DNA of 64,000 nucleotides from Roseibaca sp. Y0-43. Lineage in GTDB: Bacteria; Pseudomonadota; Alphaproteobacteria; Rhodobacterales; Rhodobacteraceae. Each line of letters opens with the position of its first letter. Positions within the stretch are counted from its first letter, which is position 1. The DNA is taken from positions 62,001-126,000 of the forward strand of contig NZ_JAFMPR010000008.1 in the NCBI RefSeq assembly GCF_020667835.1, read 5' to 3'. The position numbers were made by a program, and so were the translations under genes. The notes under the pieces were generated by a model that was not told where the DNA came from, searched no databases, and worked only from the letters and a program-made list of their open reading frames with translations. This document shows positions 44,203-53,882 of the stretch, piece by piece.

Positions 44203-44895
44203 ATGCTTACACGCAGAGCTTTCACCGCGTCAGCGGTGGCGCTTGGCTTATCGGCCTGCGCCAAACCCATGCCCGCAACCCGCGCCGTGGCGCAGCCCCC
44301 GGCCCATCCGCCCCTGCCCGGCTTCTACGACGCCATCACCGATGAACCCTTCCCCGTGCCCGCCATCTCACCCGGAACGCTACCGCCCCAGCACTGGCGG
44401 CAAAGCGTGGAGAACCCGTGGCCCGACCAGCCGCGCGGCACCATCATCGTGGACCCGGATGCGGGCAACCTGCATTTCGTGCAAAGCCGCGACACCGCGC
44501 TGCGCTATGGCGTAAGCGTGGGCGCCGAAGGGTTCGCGTGGTCCGGCACAGCGCGGCTGCAATTCTGCCGCGCATGGCCGCGCTGGAAAGTGCCAGAGGC
44601 GATGATCGCGCGCGAGCCGTCGCTCGAGCGCTTCTCGGTCGCCAAGGGCGGTATGCCCCCCGGCCCCGACAACCCGATGGGCGCACGGGCGCTTTACCTG
44701 TTCCAGAACGGCGAGGATACGCTCTACCGCGTCCATGGCGGGGCGGTTGCGCGCGACATCGGGCGCGCGGTGTCCTCGGGCTGCATTCGCCTGCTGGACC
44801 AGGACGTGATCGACCTGCACGCGCGGGCTATTCACGGGGCGAAAGTGGTGGTCTTGCCCTCGCTTGCGCCTGCGGGTCTGGGAATGCTGTTCTGA
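44203..44895 (+). CDS. L,D-transpeptidase (YkuD domain), probable lipoprotein
   Basis: L,D-transpeptidases make 3-3 peptidoglycan cross-links or attach proteins to the wall. The 230-residue protein has RR at 4-5 and a lipobox LSAC with Cys19, suggesting a lipoprotein. The YkuD catalytic motif HGG..(16 residues)..SSGCIRL has His178 and Cys194. The segment RGTIIVDPDAGNLHFVQSRD is the expected first strand. It lies upstream of, but probably apart from, the phn operon. Confidence 0.9.
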   Translation: MLTRRAFTASAVALGLSACAKPMPATRAVAQPPAHPPLPGFYDAITDEPFPVPAISPGTLPPQHWRQSVENPWPDQPRGTIIVDPDAGNLHFVQSRDTALRYGVSVGAEGFAWSGTARLQFCRAWPRWKVPEAMIAREPSLERFSVAKGGMPPGPDNPMGARALYLFQNGEDTLYRVHGGAVARDIGRAVSSGCIRLLDQDVIDLHARAIHGAKVVVLPSLAPAGLGMLF

Positions 44896-44968
44896 CACGG
44901 GCGGCGCGCGCCGGGACATGGTTCCGGAGCGCGCCATTCGGCCATTGCGGACCTAGGCCCGAAAAAGC

Positions 44969-45027
44969 TTGTCAGGCGCTGTCAATCATTGTCATAAAAC
45001 CGTCACGGGAGTGTAAACCAACTGTCA
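44969..45027 (+). promoter_or_regulatory. Phased Pho-box array upstream of phnD
   Basis: The sequence TTGTCATAAAACCGTCAC at 44989-45006 matches the PhoB box consensus (CTGTCATAAAACTGTCAC) at 16 of 18 positions. It sits in a longer series of GTCA half sites starting at 44971, 44981, 44991, 45002 and 45024, spaced 10, 10, 11 and 22 bp, about one helical turn apart. It ends 52 bp before the phnD ATG. PhoB control under phosphate starvation is the natural inference. Confidence 0.85.
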
Positions 45028-45079
45028 AGAAAGGGCGCTACGAAACGCCCGGAACGACAACCCCGAAGGGAGAGAGAAA

Positions 45080-46027
45080 ATGCTGAAGACCCTCATGGCC
45101 ACGGCGGCAACCGCCGCGCTGCTGGCGTTGCCTGCAACCGCGTTCGAACTGGACGAGCGCTATTCCGACGCCGATGGCGACCTGATCGCAGACATTCCGG
45201 CCGACGAATCGCAATGGCTGGACCCGTCGGTCCTGATCTTCGCCTACACCCCTGTCGAAGACCCGGCAGTCTATGCCGAAGTCTGGCAGCCTTTCCTTGA
45301 CCACATGTCGGCGCTGACCGGCAAGGATGTCCAATTCTTCCCCGTGCAGTCGAACGCCGCCCAGATCGAAGCCATGCGCGCGGGCCGTCTGCATGTCGCG
45401 GGCTTCAACACCGGGTCGAACCCGCTGGCCGTGGCCTGCGCAGGCTTCCGCCCCTTCGCCATGATGGCTGCCGAAGACGGCTCTTTCGGGTATGAGATGG
45501 AAATCATCACCTATCCCGGTTCCGGCATCGCCACGGTCGAGGACATCAAGGGCCGCCAACTGGCCTTCACCTCGGAAACCTCGAACTCGGGCTTCAAGGC
45601 ACCCTCGGCGATCCTTGCGTCGGAATTCGACATGATCCCCGAGCGCGATTTCACCCCCGCCTTCTCTGGCGCGCATGACCAGTCGATCCTTGGTGTCGTG
45701 AACAAGGACTATGACGCCGCGTCCATCGCCAACTCTGTCCGCAAGCGGATGGTGTCGCGCGATGTGATCTCGGAAGACAGCTACGAGATCGTCTATACCT
45801 CGCAGACCTTCCCGACCACCGGCTACGGCACCGTCTACAACCTGCACCCCGACCTTCAGGAAAAGGTGCGCGAGGCGTTCTTCACCTTTGACTGGACCGG
45901 CACCTCGATGGAAACCGAGTTCCAGAATTCGGGCGAAGCGCAGTTCATCCCGATCACCTTCCAGAAAAACTGGGCCGTGATCCGTCAGATCGACGAAGCC
46001 AATGGCGTAAGCTACAGCTGCAACTAA
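45080..46027 (+). CDS. phnD: Phosphonate/phosphate-ester ABC transporter periplasmic binding protein
   Basis: The 315-residue protein has a signal peptide ending near residue 21 (ATAF) and the PhnD fold. FAYTPVEDPAVYAEVWQPFLDHM, VQSNAAQIEAMRAGRLHVAGFNTG and TSETSNSGFKAPSAIL are its signatures. It captures phosphonates, phosphite or phosphate esters in the periplasm. A GGGAGAG ribosome site precedes the start. A terminator-like hairpin separates it from phnC. Confidence 0.92.
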   Translation: MLKTLMATAATAALLALPATAFELDERYSDADGDLIADIPADESQWLDPSVLIFAYTPVEDPAVYAEVWQPFLDHMSALTGKDVQFFPVQSNAAQIEAMRAGRLHVAGFNTGSNPLAVACAGFRPFAMMAAEDGSFGYEMEIITYPGSGIATVEDIKGRQLAFTSETSNSGFKAPSAILASEFDMIPERDFTPAFSGAHDQSILGVVNKDYDAASIANSVRKRMVSRDVISEDSYEIVYTSQTFPTTGYGTVYNLHPDLQEKVREAFFTFDWTGTSMETEFQNSGEAQFIPITFQKNWAVIRQIDEANGVSYSCN

Positions 46028-46050
46028 CCGTTGCAGCGCGATCAAAACAG

Positions 46051-46080
46051 ACAGGCAGGGTGCGCCCTGCCTGTTCTTTC
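46051..46080 (+). terminator. Hairpin between phnD and phnC
   Basis: A perfect 10-bp stem ACAGGCAGGG / CCCTGCCTGT with loop TGCG is followed by TCTTTC. Placed 23 bp after the phnD stop inside the operon, it probably causes partial termination or protects the phnD mRNA, so that binding protein exceeds membrane components. Confidence 0.7.
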
Positions 46081-46100
46081 CTGTTTGAAAAGGGCGCAAG

Positions 46101-46928
46101 ATGCTGAAAATCGACGGTCTGGGCAAGACCTATAAAACGGGTGACAAAGCCCTGAGCGACGTGTCTTTCGAAATTCCGAAAGGCGAGGTTCTGGGGCTGA
46201 TCGGCCCGTCGGGTGCGGGCAAATCGACGCTCATTCGCTGCATCAACCGTCTTGTGCAGCCCACCACCGGCAAGGTGCTGCTGAACGACCTGAACATCAC
46301 CGGCCTGCGCACGGGCGAGTTGCGCCGCGCGCGCCGCCGCATTGGCATGATCTTTCAGGAATATGCGCTGGTCGAGCGTCTGACAGTCATGGAAAACGTG
46401 CTGTCGGGGCGTTTGGGCTATGTGGGTTTCTGGCGGTCCTTCCTGCGCAAATACCCCGAGAAGGACGTCGCCAATGCCTACCGCCTGTTGGACCGCGTTG
46501 GGCTGATGCAGCATGCCGACAAACGCGCCGATGCGTTGTCGGGCGGGCAGCGGCAGCGTGTAGGCATCGCGCGCGCGCTGGCGCAAGACCCGGAGCTGCT
46601 GCTGATTGATGAGCCGACCGCCAGCCTTGACCCGAAAACCAGCCGCCAGATCATGCGCCTGATTGTCGAGATCTGCCGCGAGCGCGGCCTGCCTGCGATC
46701 ATCAACATCCATGACGTGGTGCTGGCACAGCAATTCAGCGACCGTATCATCGGCCTGCAAGCGGGCCGCGTGGTGTTCGACGGAGTGCCCTCTGACCTGA
46801 CCGAAGACGCGCTGACGCTGATCTACGGCGCAGAGGACTGGACCGCCATGCGCAAGGGTGCCGCCGAGGATGCCGAGGCTGAAGCCGAGGAACAGGCGCA
46901 GACCGAAAAGATGATGGGCGCGCTATGA
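46101..46928 (+). CDS. phnC: Phosphonate ABC transporter ATP-binding protein
   Basis: The 275-residue ATPase has Walker [10 protein letters not shown] (35-43), signature [15 protein letters not shown] and Walker [13 protein letters not shown]. PhnC-type features include the [14 protein letters not shown] segment. The acidic C-terminus ([14 protein letters not shown]) is unremarkable in the family. The ATG of phnE overlaps its stop by 4 bp. Confidence 0.94.
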   Translation: MLKIDGLGKTYKTGDKALSDVSFEIPKGEVLGLIGPSGAGKSTLIRCINRLVQPTTGKVLLNDLNITGLRTGELRRARRRIGMIFQEYALVERLTVMENVLSGRLGYVGFWRSFLRKYPEKDVANAYRLLDRVGLMQHADKRADALSGGQRQRVGIARALAQDPELLLIDEPTASLDPKTSRQIMRLIVEICRERGLPAIINIHDVVLAQQFSDRIIGLQAGRVVFDGVPSDLTEDALTLIYGAEDWTAMRKGAAEDAEAEAEEQAQTEKMMGAL

Positions 46929-47734
46929 GTGACGCCACCACCTACCCGACCCGGTGGCGCAAGCCGCCAATGATGGTCAAGTCGCGCTTCTGGCGCATTG
47001 CCCTGACCTTGGGCGCGATTGTCTACCTGGCCCTTGCGCTCAGCACGGTCGAGGTGAACTGGGCCCGCGTGGTCGAAGGCATGTCGCGCGCGCAACGCTT
47101 CATCGCGGGCTTCTTGCAGCCCGACTTCACGTCGCGCTCGCGCGACATCTGGATCGGGATCGGCGAAAGCCTGACGATGACCTTCACCTCGACCGTGGTG
47201 GGGGTGCTGATCTCTATCCCCATCGGGCTTGGGGCCGCGCGCAACATCGCGCCGCGCCCGGTCTACCTGGTCTGCCGCAGCATCATCGCCATCAGCCGCT
47301 CGCTGCAAGAGGTCATTATCGCCATCTTCTTCGTGGCGCTGTTCGGCTTTGGTGCCTTCGCGGGCTTTCTGACGCTGTCTTTCGCCACGATTGGCTTTAT
47401 CGGCAAGCTTCTGGCCGAAGATATTGAAGATATTGACGAAAAACAGGCCGAAGCGATCCGCGCGACAGGCGCGAACTGGGTGCAACTGGTCAATTACGGG
47501 GTGCAACCGCAGGTCATGCCGCGGCTGATCGGCCTGTCGCTCTATCGTCTGGACATCAATTTCCGCGAATCCGCCGTGATCGGCATTGTTGGCGCGGGTG
47601 GCATCGGCGGCACGCTGAACACGGCACTGGGGCGCTATGAATACGACACGGCGGGCGCGATCCTGCTTATCATCATCGCAATCGTCATGCTGGCCGAATA
47701 TTCGTCCGGCTACCTGCGGAGGTTCCTGAAATGA
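46925..47734 (+). CDS. phnE: Phosphonate ABC transporter permease PhnE, first copy
   Basis: The 269-residue polytopic permease has the PhnE motif segments [45 protein letters not shown] and the EAA loop [28 protein letters not shown] overlaps bind it to phnC and to the second permease. The pair probably forms a heterodimeric channel. Confidence 0.93.
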   Translation: MSDATTYPTRWRKPPMMVKSRFWRIALTLGAIVYLALALSTVEVNWARVVEGMSRAQRFIAGFLQPDFTSRSRDIWIGIGESLTMTFTSTVVGVLISIPIGLGAARNIAPRPVYLVCRSIIAISRSLQEVIIAIFFVALFGFGAFAGFLTLSFATIGFIGKLLAEDIEDIDEKQAEAIRATGANWVQLVNYGVQPQVMPRLIGLSLYRLDINFRESAVIGIVGAGGIGGTLNTALGRYEYDTAGAILLIIIAIVMLAEYSSGYLRRFLK

Positions 47735-48543
47735 GCGTGACCGACGCACAAACCCCGATCTGGCGGCACCGCACGCCCAAGGCGCGCTTGGCGCTTTGGG
47801 GCGGTTGGCTGGCCTGTGTGGCGCTGTTCGTGTGGTGCTGGGAGATGATGACCCAGCGCACCATCTGGGCCTTTGTCTATGACGCGCCGCGCGCGGCGGG
47901 CGACCTGCTGGGCCGCGCCGTGCCGCCCAAATGGGACTATATCGACAGCCTGATCTGGCCCTTGTGGGACACGATGAACATCGCCACACTGGGCACGCTT
48001 CTGGGCATCATATTGGCCGTGCCGCTGGCCTTTCTGGCGGCCAATAACACCACGCCCTCGCGCCTTGTTCTGCGGCCCATCGCGCTGTTCCTGATCGTGG
48101 CCTCGCGCTCGATCAACTCGCTGATCTGGGCGCTTTTGCTGGTGTCGATCCTTGGGCCGGGCATTCTGGCCGGGATCATCGCAATCGGGCTGCGCTCGGT
48201 CGGGTTCATCGGCAAGCTGCTCTATGAGGCGATCGAGGAAACCGACGTGAAACAGGTCGAGGCCGTGACCGCCACGGGCGCCAGCCAAGCGCAGATCCTG
48301 AATTACGCGATCGTCCCGCAAGTGCTGCCGACCTTCTACGGCATCAGCGTGTTCCGCTGGGACATCAATATCCGCGAAAGCGCCATTCTGGGGCTGGTGG
48401 GCGCGGGCGGGATCGGCTTGCAGCTACAGGCCAGCATGAGCGTGCTGGCATGGAACCAAGTGTCCCTGATCCTGCTGGTCATTCTGGGCACCGTGGTGCT
48501 GAGCGAATGGGTATCCGCCAAGGTGCGCCACGCGATCATCTAG
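47731..48543 (+). CDS. phnE: Phosphonate ABC transporter permease PhnE, second copy
   Basis: The 270-residue paralogue of the preceding permease has NIATLGTLLGIILAVPLAFLAANN, the SINSLIWALLLVSILGPG segment and the EAA loop QVEAVTATGASQAQILNYAIVPQV. It is the last gene of the operon and is followed by a strong terminator. No C-P lyase (phnGHIJKLM) or regulator genes follow, so the locus encodes transport only. Confidence 0.93.
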   Translation: MSVTDAQTPIWRHRTPKARLALWGGWLACVALFVWCWEMMTQRTIWAFVYDAPRAAGDLLGRAVPPKWDYIDSLIWPLWDTMNIATLGTLLGIILAVPLAFLAANNTTPSRLVLRPIALFLIVASRSINSLIWALLLVSILGPGILAGIIAIGLRSVGFIGKLLYEAIEETDVKQVEAVTATGASQAQILNYAIVPQVLPTFYGISVFRWDINIRESAILGLVGAGGIGLQLQASMSVLAWNQVSLILLVILGTVVLSEWVSAKVRHAII

Positions 48544-48566
48544 GCGGGCCAACACAACGAAACCAG

Positions 48567-48596
48567 CCGCCGCGCCCCGAAAGGCGCGGCGGTTTT
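48567..48596 (+). terminator. Intrinsic terminator of the phn operon
   Basis: A perfect 10-bp stem CCGCCGCGCC / GGCGCGGCGG with loop CCGAAA is followed by TTTT, 23 bp after the last phnE stop. It also lies just beyond the 3' end of DUF1491 on the other strand. Confidence 0.85.
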
Positions 48597-48610
48597 CATT
48601 TGGACCAGCG

Positions 48611-48946
48611 TCAGGCCAAGCCCTCTTCGTCCAGCAGGTGACGGCCTTGGGGATCTTCCACCTCGACGACCCACAGATCGGGGTCCACCTGCCGCTCGCG
48701 GGTTATGGTGGCATCGACCTCTGCCTCTGGCCCCGCGCGCAGCACGTCCCAGACATGCGCATCGCGGGCGAAATCGAAGCGTTTCAGATAGGCGCGCGCG
48801 GTCCCGTCCATCGGTGCCAGTTTCACCAGCACCGCGCCAGAAGTGGCATCACCCTTGGCGGTCACATAGGCCGGGATCGCCTGTAGTTGCAGCCGTTTCA
48901 GATAGGCCGCAACCCAGATATGCGTGGCCAGACGCGCGCCGCTCAT
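48611..48946 (-). CDS. DUF1491 family protein
   Basis: The 111-residue protein begins MSGARLATHIWVAAYLKRLQ and has GDATSGAVLVKLAPMDG and VWDVL, the DUF1491 pattern. It is conserved in alphaproteobacteria near era, with unknown function. Its ATG overlaps the era stop by 4 bp. Confidence 0.88.
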   Translation of the reverse strand: MSGARLATHIWVAAYLKRLQLQAIPAYVTAKGDATSGAVLVKLAPMDGTARAYLKRFDFARDAHVWDVLRAGPEAEVDATITRERQVDPDLWVVEVEDPQGRHLLDEEGLA

Positions 48947-49854
48947 GCGTTGCCGTCGCGAAACTCCAGCCCCATTTCGGAATAGCGCTCGGCTTCTTCC
49001 ATCCAGTTCTCGCGCACCTTCACTTGCAGGAAGAGATGCACGGGGCGGCCAAGGAATTCGGCGATCTCGGCGCGGGCGGCGGTCGAGATTGCCTTGATCG
49101 TCTCGCCCTTATGGCCCAGCACGATACCCTTGTGCCCGTGGCGCATGACATAGATCGTCTGGTCAATGCGGGCAGAGCCGTCCTTGCGCTCTTCCCAATT
49201 CTCGGTCTCTACCGTCAGCTGGTAGGGCAGTTCCTCATGCAGGCGCAGGGTCAGCTTTTCGCGCGTCATCTCTGCCGCGATCATGCGCATGGGCAGATCG
49301 GCGATCTGGTCCTCGGGGTAGAGCCACGGGCTTTCAGGCAATTGCCCGGCCAGCCAACGGCGCAGGTCATCCACGCCATGCCCGCGCTCTGCCGAAATGA
49401 GGAAAGTCTGCGCGAAAGGATAGGCGTCGTTCAGCTTGGCGGTCAGGGCCAGCAACGCCTCGGATTTCACCCGGTCGATCTTGTTGATCGCCAGCGCCAC
49501 GGTCTGCTTGGGGCTGACGCGGTCGCGCAAGGTATCCAGGATGGTTTGCACCCCGTCGGTCAGGCCGCGATGCGCCTCTACCAGCAGGACGATGACATCG
49601 GCATCGGCAGCCCCGCCCCACGCGGCGGCGACCATCGCGCGGTCCAGACGGCGGCGCGGGCGGAACAGGCCGGGCGTGTCGACAAAGACAAGCTGCGCGT
49701 CCCCTTCCATCGCCACGCCGCGAATGCGGGCGCGGGTGGTCTGCACCTTGTGGGTGACAATGCTGACCTTGGCACCGACCATGCGGTTGGTCAGGGTCGA
49801 TTTGCCGGCATTCGGCTCGCCTATCAGGGCAATGAAACCTGCGCGTGTCGTCAT
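48943..49854 (-). CDS. era: GTPase Era
   Basis: Era is an essential GTPase that binds 16S rRNA and matures the 30S subunit. The 303-residue protein has P-loop GEPNAGKST (12-20), the DTPG G3 motif, NKID G4 motif, and a C-terminal KH domain with GHKGETIKAIS. Its start overlaps the stop of the DMT permease gene by 4 bp, an unusual insertion between rnc and era. Confidence 0.95.
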   Translation of the reverse strand: MTTRAGFIALIGEPNAGKSTLTNRMVGAKVSIVTHKVQTTRARIRGVAMEGDAQLVFVDTPGLFRPRRRLDRAMVAAAWGGAADADVIVLLVEAHRGLTDGVQTILDTLRDRVSPKQTVALAINKIDRVKSEALLALTAKLNDAYPFAQTFLISAERGHGVDDLRRWLAGQLPESPWLYPEDQIADLPMRMIAAEMTREKLTLRLHEELPYQLTVETENWEERKDGSARIDQTIYVMRHGHKGIVLGHKGETIKAISTAARAEIAEFLGRPVHLFLQVKVRENWMEEAERYSEMGLEFRDGNA

Positions 49855-50762
49855 GTCCTGTCCTTGTGATGGCCCGTGCTTGCCTGCGCCTTAGCCGGTT
49901 TCGCCTTTTCCCGCCAGAGCGTAAACAGCCCCGCGCCGACGATCAATGCCGCCCCGACCCATGTAACCGCGTCGGGCCGCTCGCCAAAGACCAGCATCCC
50001 GATCAGCATGGCCGCGACAAGGCGGCTGTAGCGAAAGGGGGCCGTGGCCGACACGTCGCCCGTGCGCACCGCGCGCGTCAGCGCGTCATAGGCGATGACC
50101 CCGGCAATGGCCGTCAGCACCATCAGCCCCGCACCGGGCAAGCCCGGCAGGCGCGGCGCGCCCGGCTCGAACGCCATGATGACAAGACCCGCGACCGTCA
50201 CGACCGCAAAGCCCAACAGCCCCAGTTGCGCGGGCTGGACCTGCGCAGGCGCCGCACGCGTGGCCAGATCGCGAAAGGCGAAGCCCAACATGCCGAGGAC
50301 AGCGAAAATAACCGTCGGTTCAAACTGCGACGGCACCGGGCGCAGCACCAGCACCACGCCAAGCAGGCCCAACCCCATGGCCAGCCAACGGCGCGGGCCT
50401 GCGCGTTCGCCAAAGATCAGAACCGCCCCCAAGGTCACGACAATGGGGGCCGCTTGCAGCACGGTGCTGGTCACGGTCAGCGTGTTGAACGCAAGGCTAA
50501 GCGCGAAGAACAGCCGCCCCATGGTTTCGGCCAAAGTGCGCAGGATCAGCGGGCGGGTCAGATAGGCCGGGTGCCACAACGCGATGCCGCGTAGCTTGGC
50601 GATACTGGCATAAATTGCCAAGGCGACCACCCCGAACAGGAAGGTGCCCATCCCCGGCGTCAGCCAGCCGTTGCCGGTCGCGGTCTTGAAGAGCGCATCC
50701 TCGACGGCAAAGACCATCATGGCCAGAACCATCCATCCCGCACCGCGCAGGTTATCGCTCAT
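49851..50762 (-). CDS. DMT superfamily (EamA) permease
   Basis: The 303-residue protein has about ten hydrophobic helices in two EamA repeats: residues 7-25 onwards with [18 protein letters not shown], and the second half from [26 protein letters not shown] permeases export metabolites or amino acids; the substrate is unknown. The gene lies between rnc and era with 4-bp ATGA overlaps on both sides. Confidence 0.88.
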   Translation of the reverse strand: MSDNLRGAGWMVLAMMVFAVEDALFKTATGNGWLTPGMGTFLFGVVALAIYASIAKLRGIALWHPAYLTRPLILRTLAETMGRLFFALSLAFNTLTVTSTVLQAAPIVVTLGAVLIFGERAGPRRWLAMGLGLLGVVLVLRPVPSQFEPTVIFAVLGMLGFAFRDLATRAAPAQVQPAQLGLLGFAVVTVAGLVIMAFEPGAPRLPGLPGAGLMVLTAIAGVIAYDALTRAVRTGDVSATAPFRYSRLVAAMLIGMLVFGERPDAVTWVGAALIVGAGLFTLWREKAKPAKAQASTGHHKDRT

Positions 50763-51445
50763 GCGTCGGTATCAAGCTGGGCCAAAAGCGCGCTTGCGGC
50801 CTGCTGTTCGGCCTGCCGCTTGTTGCCGGCCGCAGCCGTCGCGGATTGGCCGGTTTCCAGCCGCACTTCAATGGTGAACACCGGCGCGTGGTCGGGGCCG
50901 GTGCGGCTGACCTCTGCATAGGCGGGCAAAGCCAACCCGCGCGCCTGCGCCCATTCCTGCAACAAGGTCTTGGCATCGCGCGAATCCGCCTCGACCCGGT
51001 CAATGCGCGCGCCCCAATGGCCGAGGATCACGTCGCGCGCCACGGCGAAACCGGCATCGAGGTAGACGGCGGCGATGACGGCTTCCATCGCATCACCCAG
51101 CACCGCCAGTTTGCGCCGCCCGCCCGACAGCATTTCCGAGCGCCCGAGCTTCAGCACCGCGCCCAGATCAATCTCGCGCGCGATTTCGGCGCAAGTCTCC
51201 TTGCGCACGAGCGCGTTGAAGCGCGGCGCAAGCTGGCCTTCGCGCGCGCCCTTGTCGGCGGCCAGAAGCGCTTCGGCCATCACAAGGCCCAGAACGCGGT
51301 CGCCCAGAAACTCCAGCCGTTGGTTATCGGGCCGCGTGAGCGTCGAGATGGAGGGATGCGTCAGCGCGCGCAGCAGCAATTCGGGCCGGTCGAACCTGTG
51401 GCCCAACCGGTCCATGAACGCTAACAGCTCGCGCGATGGTTTCAC
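50759..51445 (-). CDS. rnc: Ribonuclease III
   Basis: RNase III cleaves double-stranded RNA, including rRNA precursors. The 228-residue protein has the nuclease signature [20 protein letters not shown] and the second catalytic region [19 protein letters not shown]-terminal dsRNA-binding domain ends [18 protein letters not shown]. The start is a GTG at 51445 overlapping the lepB stop (GTGA). Confidence 0.94.
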   Translation of the reverse strand: MKPSRELLAFMDRLGHRFDRPELLLRALTHPSISTLTRPDNQRLEFLGDRVLGLVMAEALLAADKGAREGQLAPRFNALVRKETCAEIAREIDLGAVLKLGRSEMLSGGRRKLAVLGDAMEAVIAAVYLDAGFAVARDVILGHWGARIDRVEADSRDAKTLLQEWAQARGLALPAYAEVSRTGPDHAPVFTIEVRLETGQSATAAAGNKRQAEQQAASALLAQLDTDA

Positions 51446-52230
51446 TGCAAACTCTCGAAGAAACGGTCGCCGCGCCATGTCCAGAACATGTAGAGCGAGC
51501 GGCCTTCTGCCGAGAAGACGACATGGCGCGCGCGGCCGATCAGGTGGTCGAAGGGCACGAAACCCACACCGCCCACGCTGCGCGGCATCCGGCTGTCGAG
51601 CGAGTTGTCGCGGTTGTCGCCCATGAAGAAGAACTCGCCCTCGGGCACGGTGAATACCGGCGTGTTATCCGCCGCACCCGTGCTGGTGATGTTCAGAACC
51701 GGGTAGCTGACGCCATTCGGCAGCGTTTCGATCATGCGCGATTTCAGGCAATCGCCGCCCTCGCCCACCGGCGCATTCTCGCAGCGCGGAAACTGCTGGG
51801 ACGACCCTTGACGCGCGTATTCCTCGACGAAATTGCCGGCGGGTTCCTGCGGGACGGGTTCGCCATTCAGGATGATCTGGCCGTCGCGGACCTGCACCGT
51901 ATCTCCCGGCAGCCCGATCAACCGCTTGATGTAATCGGCTCCCGTGCCCGGATGGCGGAAGACGACGATGTCGCCACGCTCTGGGTCGGATGCGAAAATC
52001 CGGCCAGAGAAAGGGCACATCGCGAAGGGGCAGGAAAGGCGCGAATAGCCATAGGCCATTTTATTCACGAACAGGAAATCGCCGATCAGCAGGTTTTCCT
52101 TCATCGACCCCGATGGAATCCAGAAGGGCTGGAAGAACAGCGTCCGGAACAGGCCCGCGATCAGAAGGGCATAGATGATCGTCTTGACGTTCTCCCAAAG
52201 CCCGTCCTTCTTGCCGTCGATGCTTGCCAT
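51442..52230 (-). CDS. lepB: Signal peptidase I
   Basis: LepB removes signal peptides from exported proteins. The 262-residue protein has one N-terminal membrane helix (about 15-35), catalytic Ser42 in [13 protein letters not shown], the general-base Lys102 in [11 protein letters not shown], and the conserved box [11 protein letters not shown]. It is the first visible gene of the lepB-rnc-DMT-era-DUF1491 operon. Confidence 0.95.
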   Translation of the reverse strand: MASIDGKKDGLWENVKTIIYALLIAGLFRTLFFQPFWIPSGSMKENLLIGDFLFVNKMAYGYSRLSCPFAMCPFSGRIFASDPERGDIVVFRHPGTGADYIKRLIGLPGDTVQVRDGQIILNGEPVPQEPAGNFVEEYARQGSSQQFPRCENAPVGEGGDCLKSRMIETLPNGVSYPVLNITSTGAADNTPVFTVPEGEFFFMGDNRDNSLDSRMPRSVGGVGFVPFDHLIGRARHVVFSAEGRSLYMFWTWRGDRFFESLQ

Positions 52231-52327
52231 GAATGCGCTGTCCGATGCTGACTGTGGTTTCGCGCTTCATGCGGGGGGGCGGGCGCGAAGTCAAGCGCAG
52301 GGCGCGGCTTCGCGTGAACGTGAGCGT

Positions 52328-52924
52328 CTAGCCCAGCGCCAGACGCAGCGCCAAGGCGCCCATGGTCAACGCGACGATACCATCCAGCACCCGCCAAGCG
52401 ACAGGTTTGGCGAAAAAAGGTCGCAAGACGCGCGCGCCAAAGCCAAGCGCCGCGAAGAAGACAAGCGAGGCCAGCGCCGCGCCGACACCGAACAGAACCG
52501 GCTCGGGCTGTTTGACCGACACCGCGCCCAACAGCACCAGCGTGTCGATATAGACATGCGGATTCAACCATGTCAGCGCAAGGCAAACCATGACCGCACG
52601 GCCAAGGCTGCCTGCCTGCTCGCCCGGTTGCAGGCTTTCGCCGCCGCGCCACGCCGCGCGTGCGGCGCGCAAAGCATAGACCGCCAGAAACGCCGCCCCG
52701 CCCCAGCGCAGCGCGGGCACGACCCAAGGGGCGGCTTGCACCAGCGCCGTGAACCCTGCCACGCCCGCCGCGATCAGCACCGCGTCGGACAGCACGCACA
52801 CCGCGACGATGGCTGCCACATGCTCGCCCCGCAAGCCTTGGCGCAGCACGAAGGCGTTTTGCGGGCCGATGGCAAGGATCAGCGACATGCCAAGGCCGAA
52901 GCCAGAAAGGAACGAGGGGATCAT
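52328..52924 (-). CDS. LysE/ArgO-type amino-acid exporter
   Basis: The 198-residue membrane protein has about six helices and the LysE-family pattern GFGLGMSLILAIGPQNAFVLRQGLRGE near the N-terminus and ALTWLNPHVYIDTLVLLGAV. It should export basic amino acids such as arginine or lysine. It is divergently transcribed from an ArgP-type regulator 73 bp away, the classical arrangement for argO/lysE. Start MIPSFLSGFGLGM at 52924. Confidence 0.9.
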   Translation of the reverse strand: MIPSFLSGFGLGMSLILAIGPQNAFVLRQGLRGEHVAAIVAVCVLSDAVLIAAGVAGFTALVQAAPWVVPALRWGGAAFLAVYALRAARAAWRGGESLQPGEQAGSLGRAVMVCLALTWLNPHVYIDTLVLLGAVSVKQPEPVLFGVGAALASLVFFAALGFGARVLRPFFAKPVAWRVLDGIVALTMGALALRLALG

Positions 52925-52997
52925 GCGCGCAGGATTGACCGCGCCCGTCAGAAAGCTCAAGTTAATTCAGCTAAAGTCAGATTAGGGATACTTATCC
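52925..52997. promoter_or_regulatory. Shared promoter region of the exporter and its LysR regulator
   Basis: The 73-bp gap between divergent starts holds the AT-richer stretch AAGTTAATTCAGCTAAAG around 52958-52976, including T-N11-A-like spacing typical of LysR-type operators. No exact ArgP site was defined. Confidence 0.4.
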
Positions 52998-53882
52998 ATG
53001 CTGAACCCCGAACATCTGCGCAGTTTCGCCATGGTGTGCGAAACCGGGTCTTTCGAATTGGCCGCCGCGCGCGTGGGGGTGACTCCCCCGGCGATCAGCC
53101 AGCGGATGCGGGCGCTGTCCGACGCGGTCGGCGGGGCGCTGTTCTCCCGCCTGTCGCCTGCCGTGCCGACAGCCTTGGGCCGCCGCCTGCTGCGCCATGC
53201 GCAGGACAGCGCCTTGCTGGAGGCGAGCCTGATGGCCGAGATCGGGTTGGCGCATGACCCCCGCCCCATCCGCATCGCGATAAACGCCGACAGCCTGGAG
53301 ACATGGGCCATCCCGGCCTTGGCGGCGGTCGAAGGGTTCGTGTTCGACGTGGTGATCGAGGATCAGGACCACGCCAGCACACTTTTGCGGCGCGGCGAAG
53401 TGTCGATGGCCATTACCGCCAGCGGCGACCCTGTGCCGGGCTGCGATGTGCGGCCCTTGGGCGCGTTGCGCTACCGCGCGGTCGCCACACCGGGCTTCAA
53501 GGCCCGCTGGTTCAAGGATGGCCTGACACCCGACAGCTTGGCCCGCGCGCCGCTGATCCGCTTCAACGCGAAGGATGCCTTGCAATCCCGTTGGGCGCTG
53601 CATGTTACGGGGCAAGCGGTAGCCCTGCCCAGCGCGCATTGTATTGCGGCGACCGCACCCTTCCAGCAAGCGATTTGCGCGGGGCTTGGCTGGGGGCTGA
53701 ACCCCGAACCACTGCTTGGCCCGGATTTGCAGGCGGGTAGGCTGGTCGAACTTGCGCCCGATGTGCCGCTGGATACCGCGCTGGATTTGCAGGTCGCGCG
53801 GCACCTTGCGCAAGCCGCGCGCCCTGTTGCCGACGCCTTGCGGGCGGCTGCGCGCCGGGTGTTGCGGCGCGTGCAGGCTTAA
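52998..53882 (+). CDS. LysR-family regulator, ArgP/LysG type
   Basis: The 294-residue protein has an N-terminal winged helix (LRSFAMVCETGSFELAAARVGVTPPAISQRMRAL) and a C-terminal effector domain. The ArgP/LysG subgroup is inferred from its divergent lysE/argO neighbour. The LysR family itself is certain. It would activate the exporter when basic amino acids accumulate. Its stop overlaps by 4 bp that of the convergent symporter gene. Confidence 0.88.
   Translation: MLNPEHLRSFAMVCETGSFELAAARVGVTPPAISQRMRALSDAVGGALFSRLSPAVPTALGRRLLRHAQDSALLEASLMAEIGLAHDPRPIRIAINADSLETWAIPALAAVEGFVFDVVIEDQDHASTLLRRGEVSMAITASGDPVPGCDVRPLGALRYRAVATPGFKARWFKDGLTPDSLARAPLIRFNAKDALQSRWALHVTGQAVALPSAHCIAATAPFQQAICAGLGWGLNPEPLLGPDLQAGRLVELAPDVPLDTALDLQVARHLAQAARPVADALRAAARRVLRRVQA

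Noticed and set aside
44896-48600. C-P lyase phosphonate catabolism locus
   Set aside because: Only transporter genes (phnD, phnC, two phnE) are present. No phnGHIJKLM or phosphonatase gene lies in the window.
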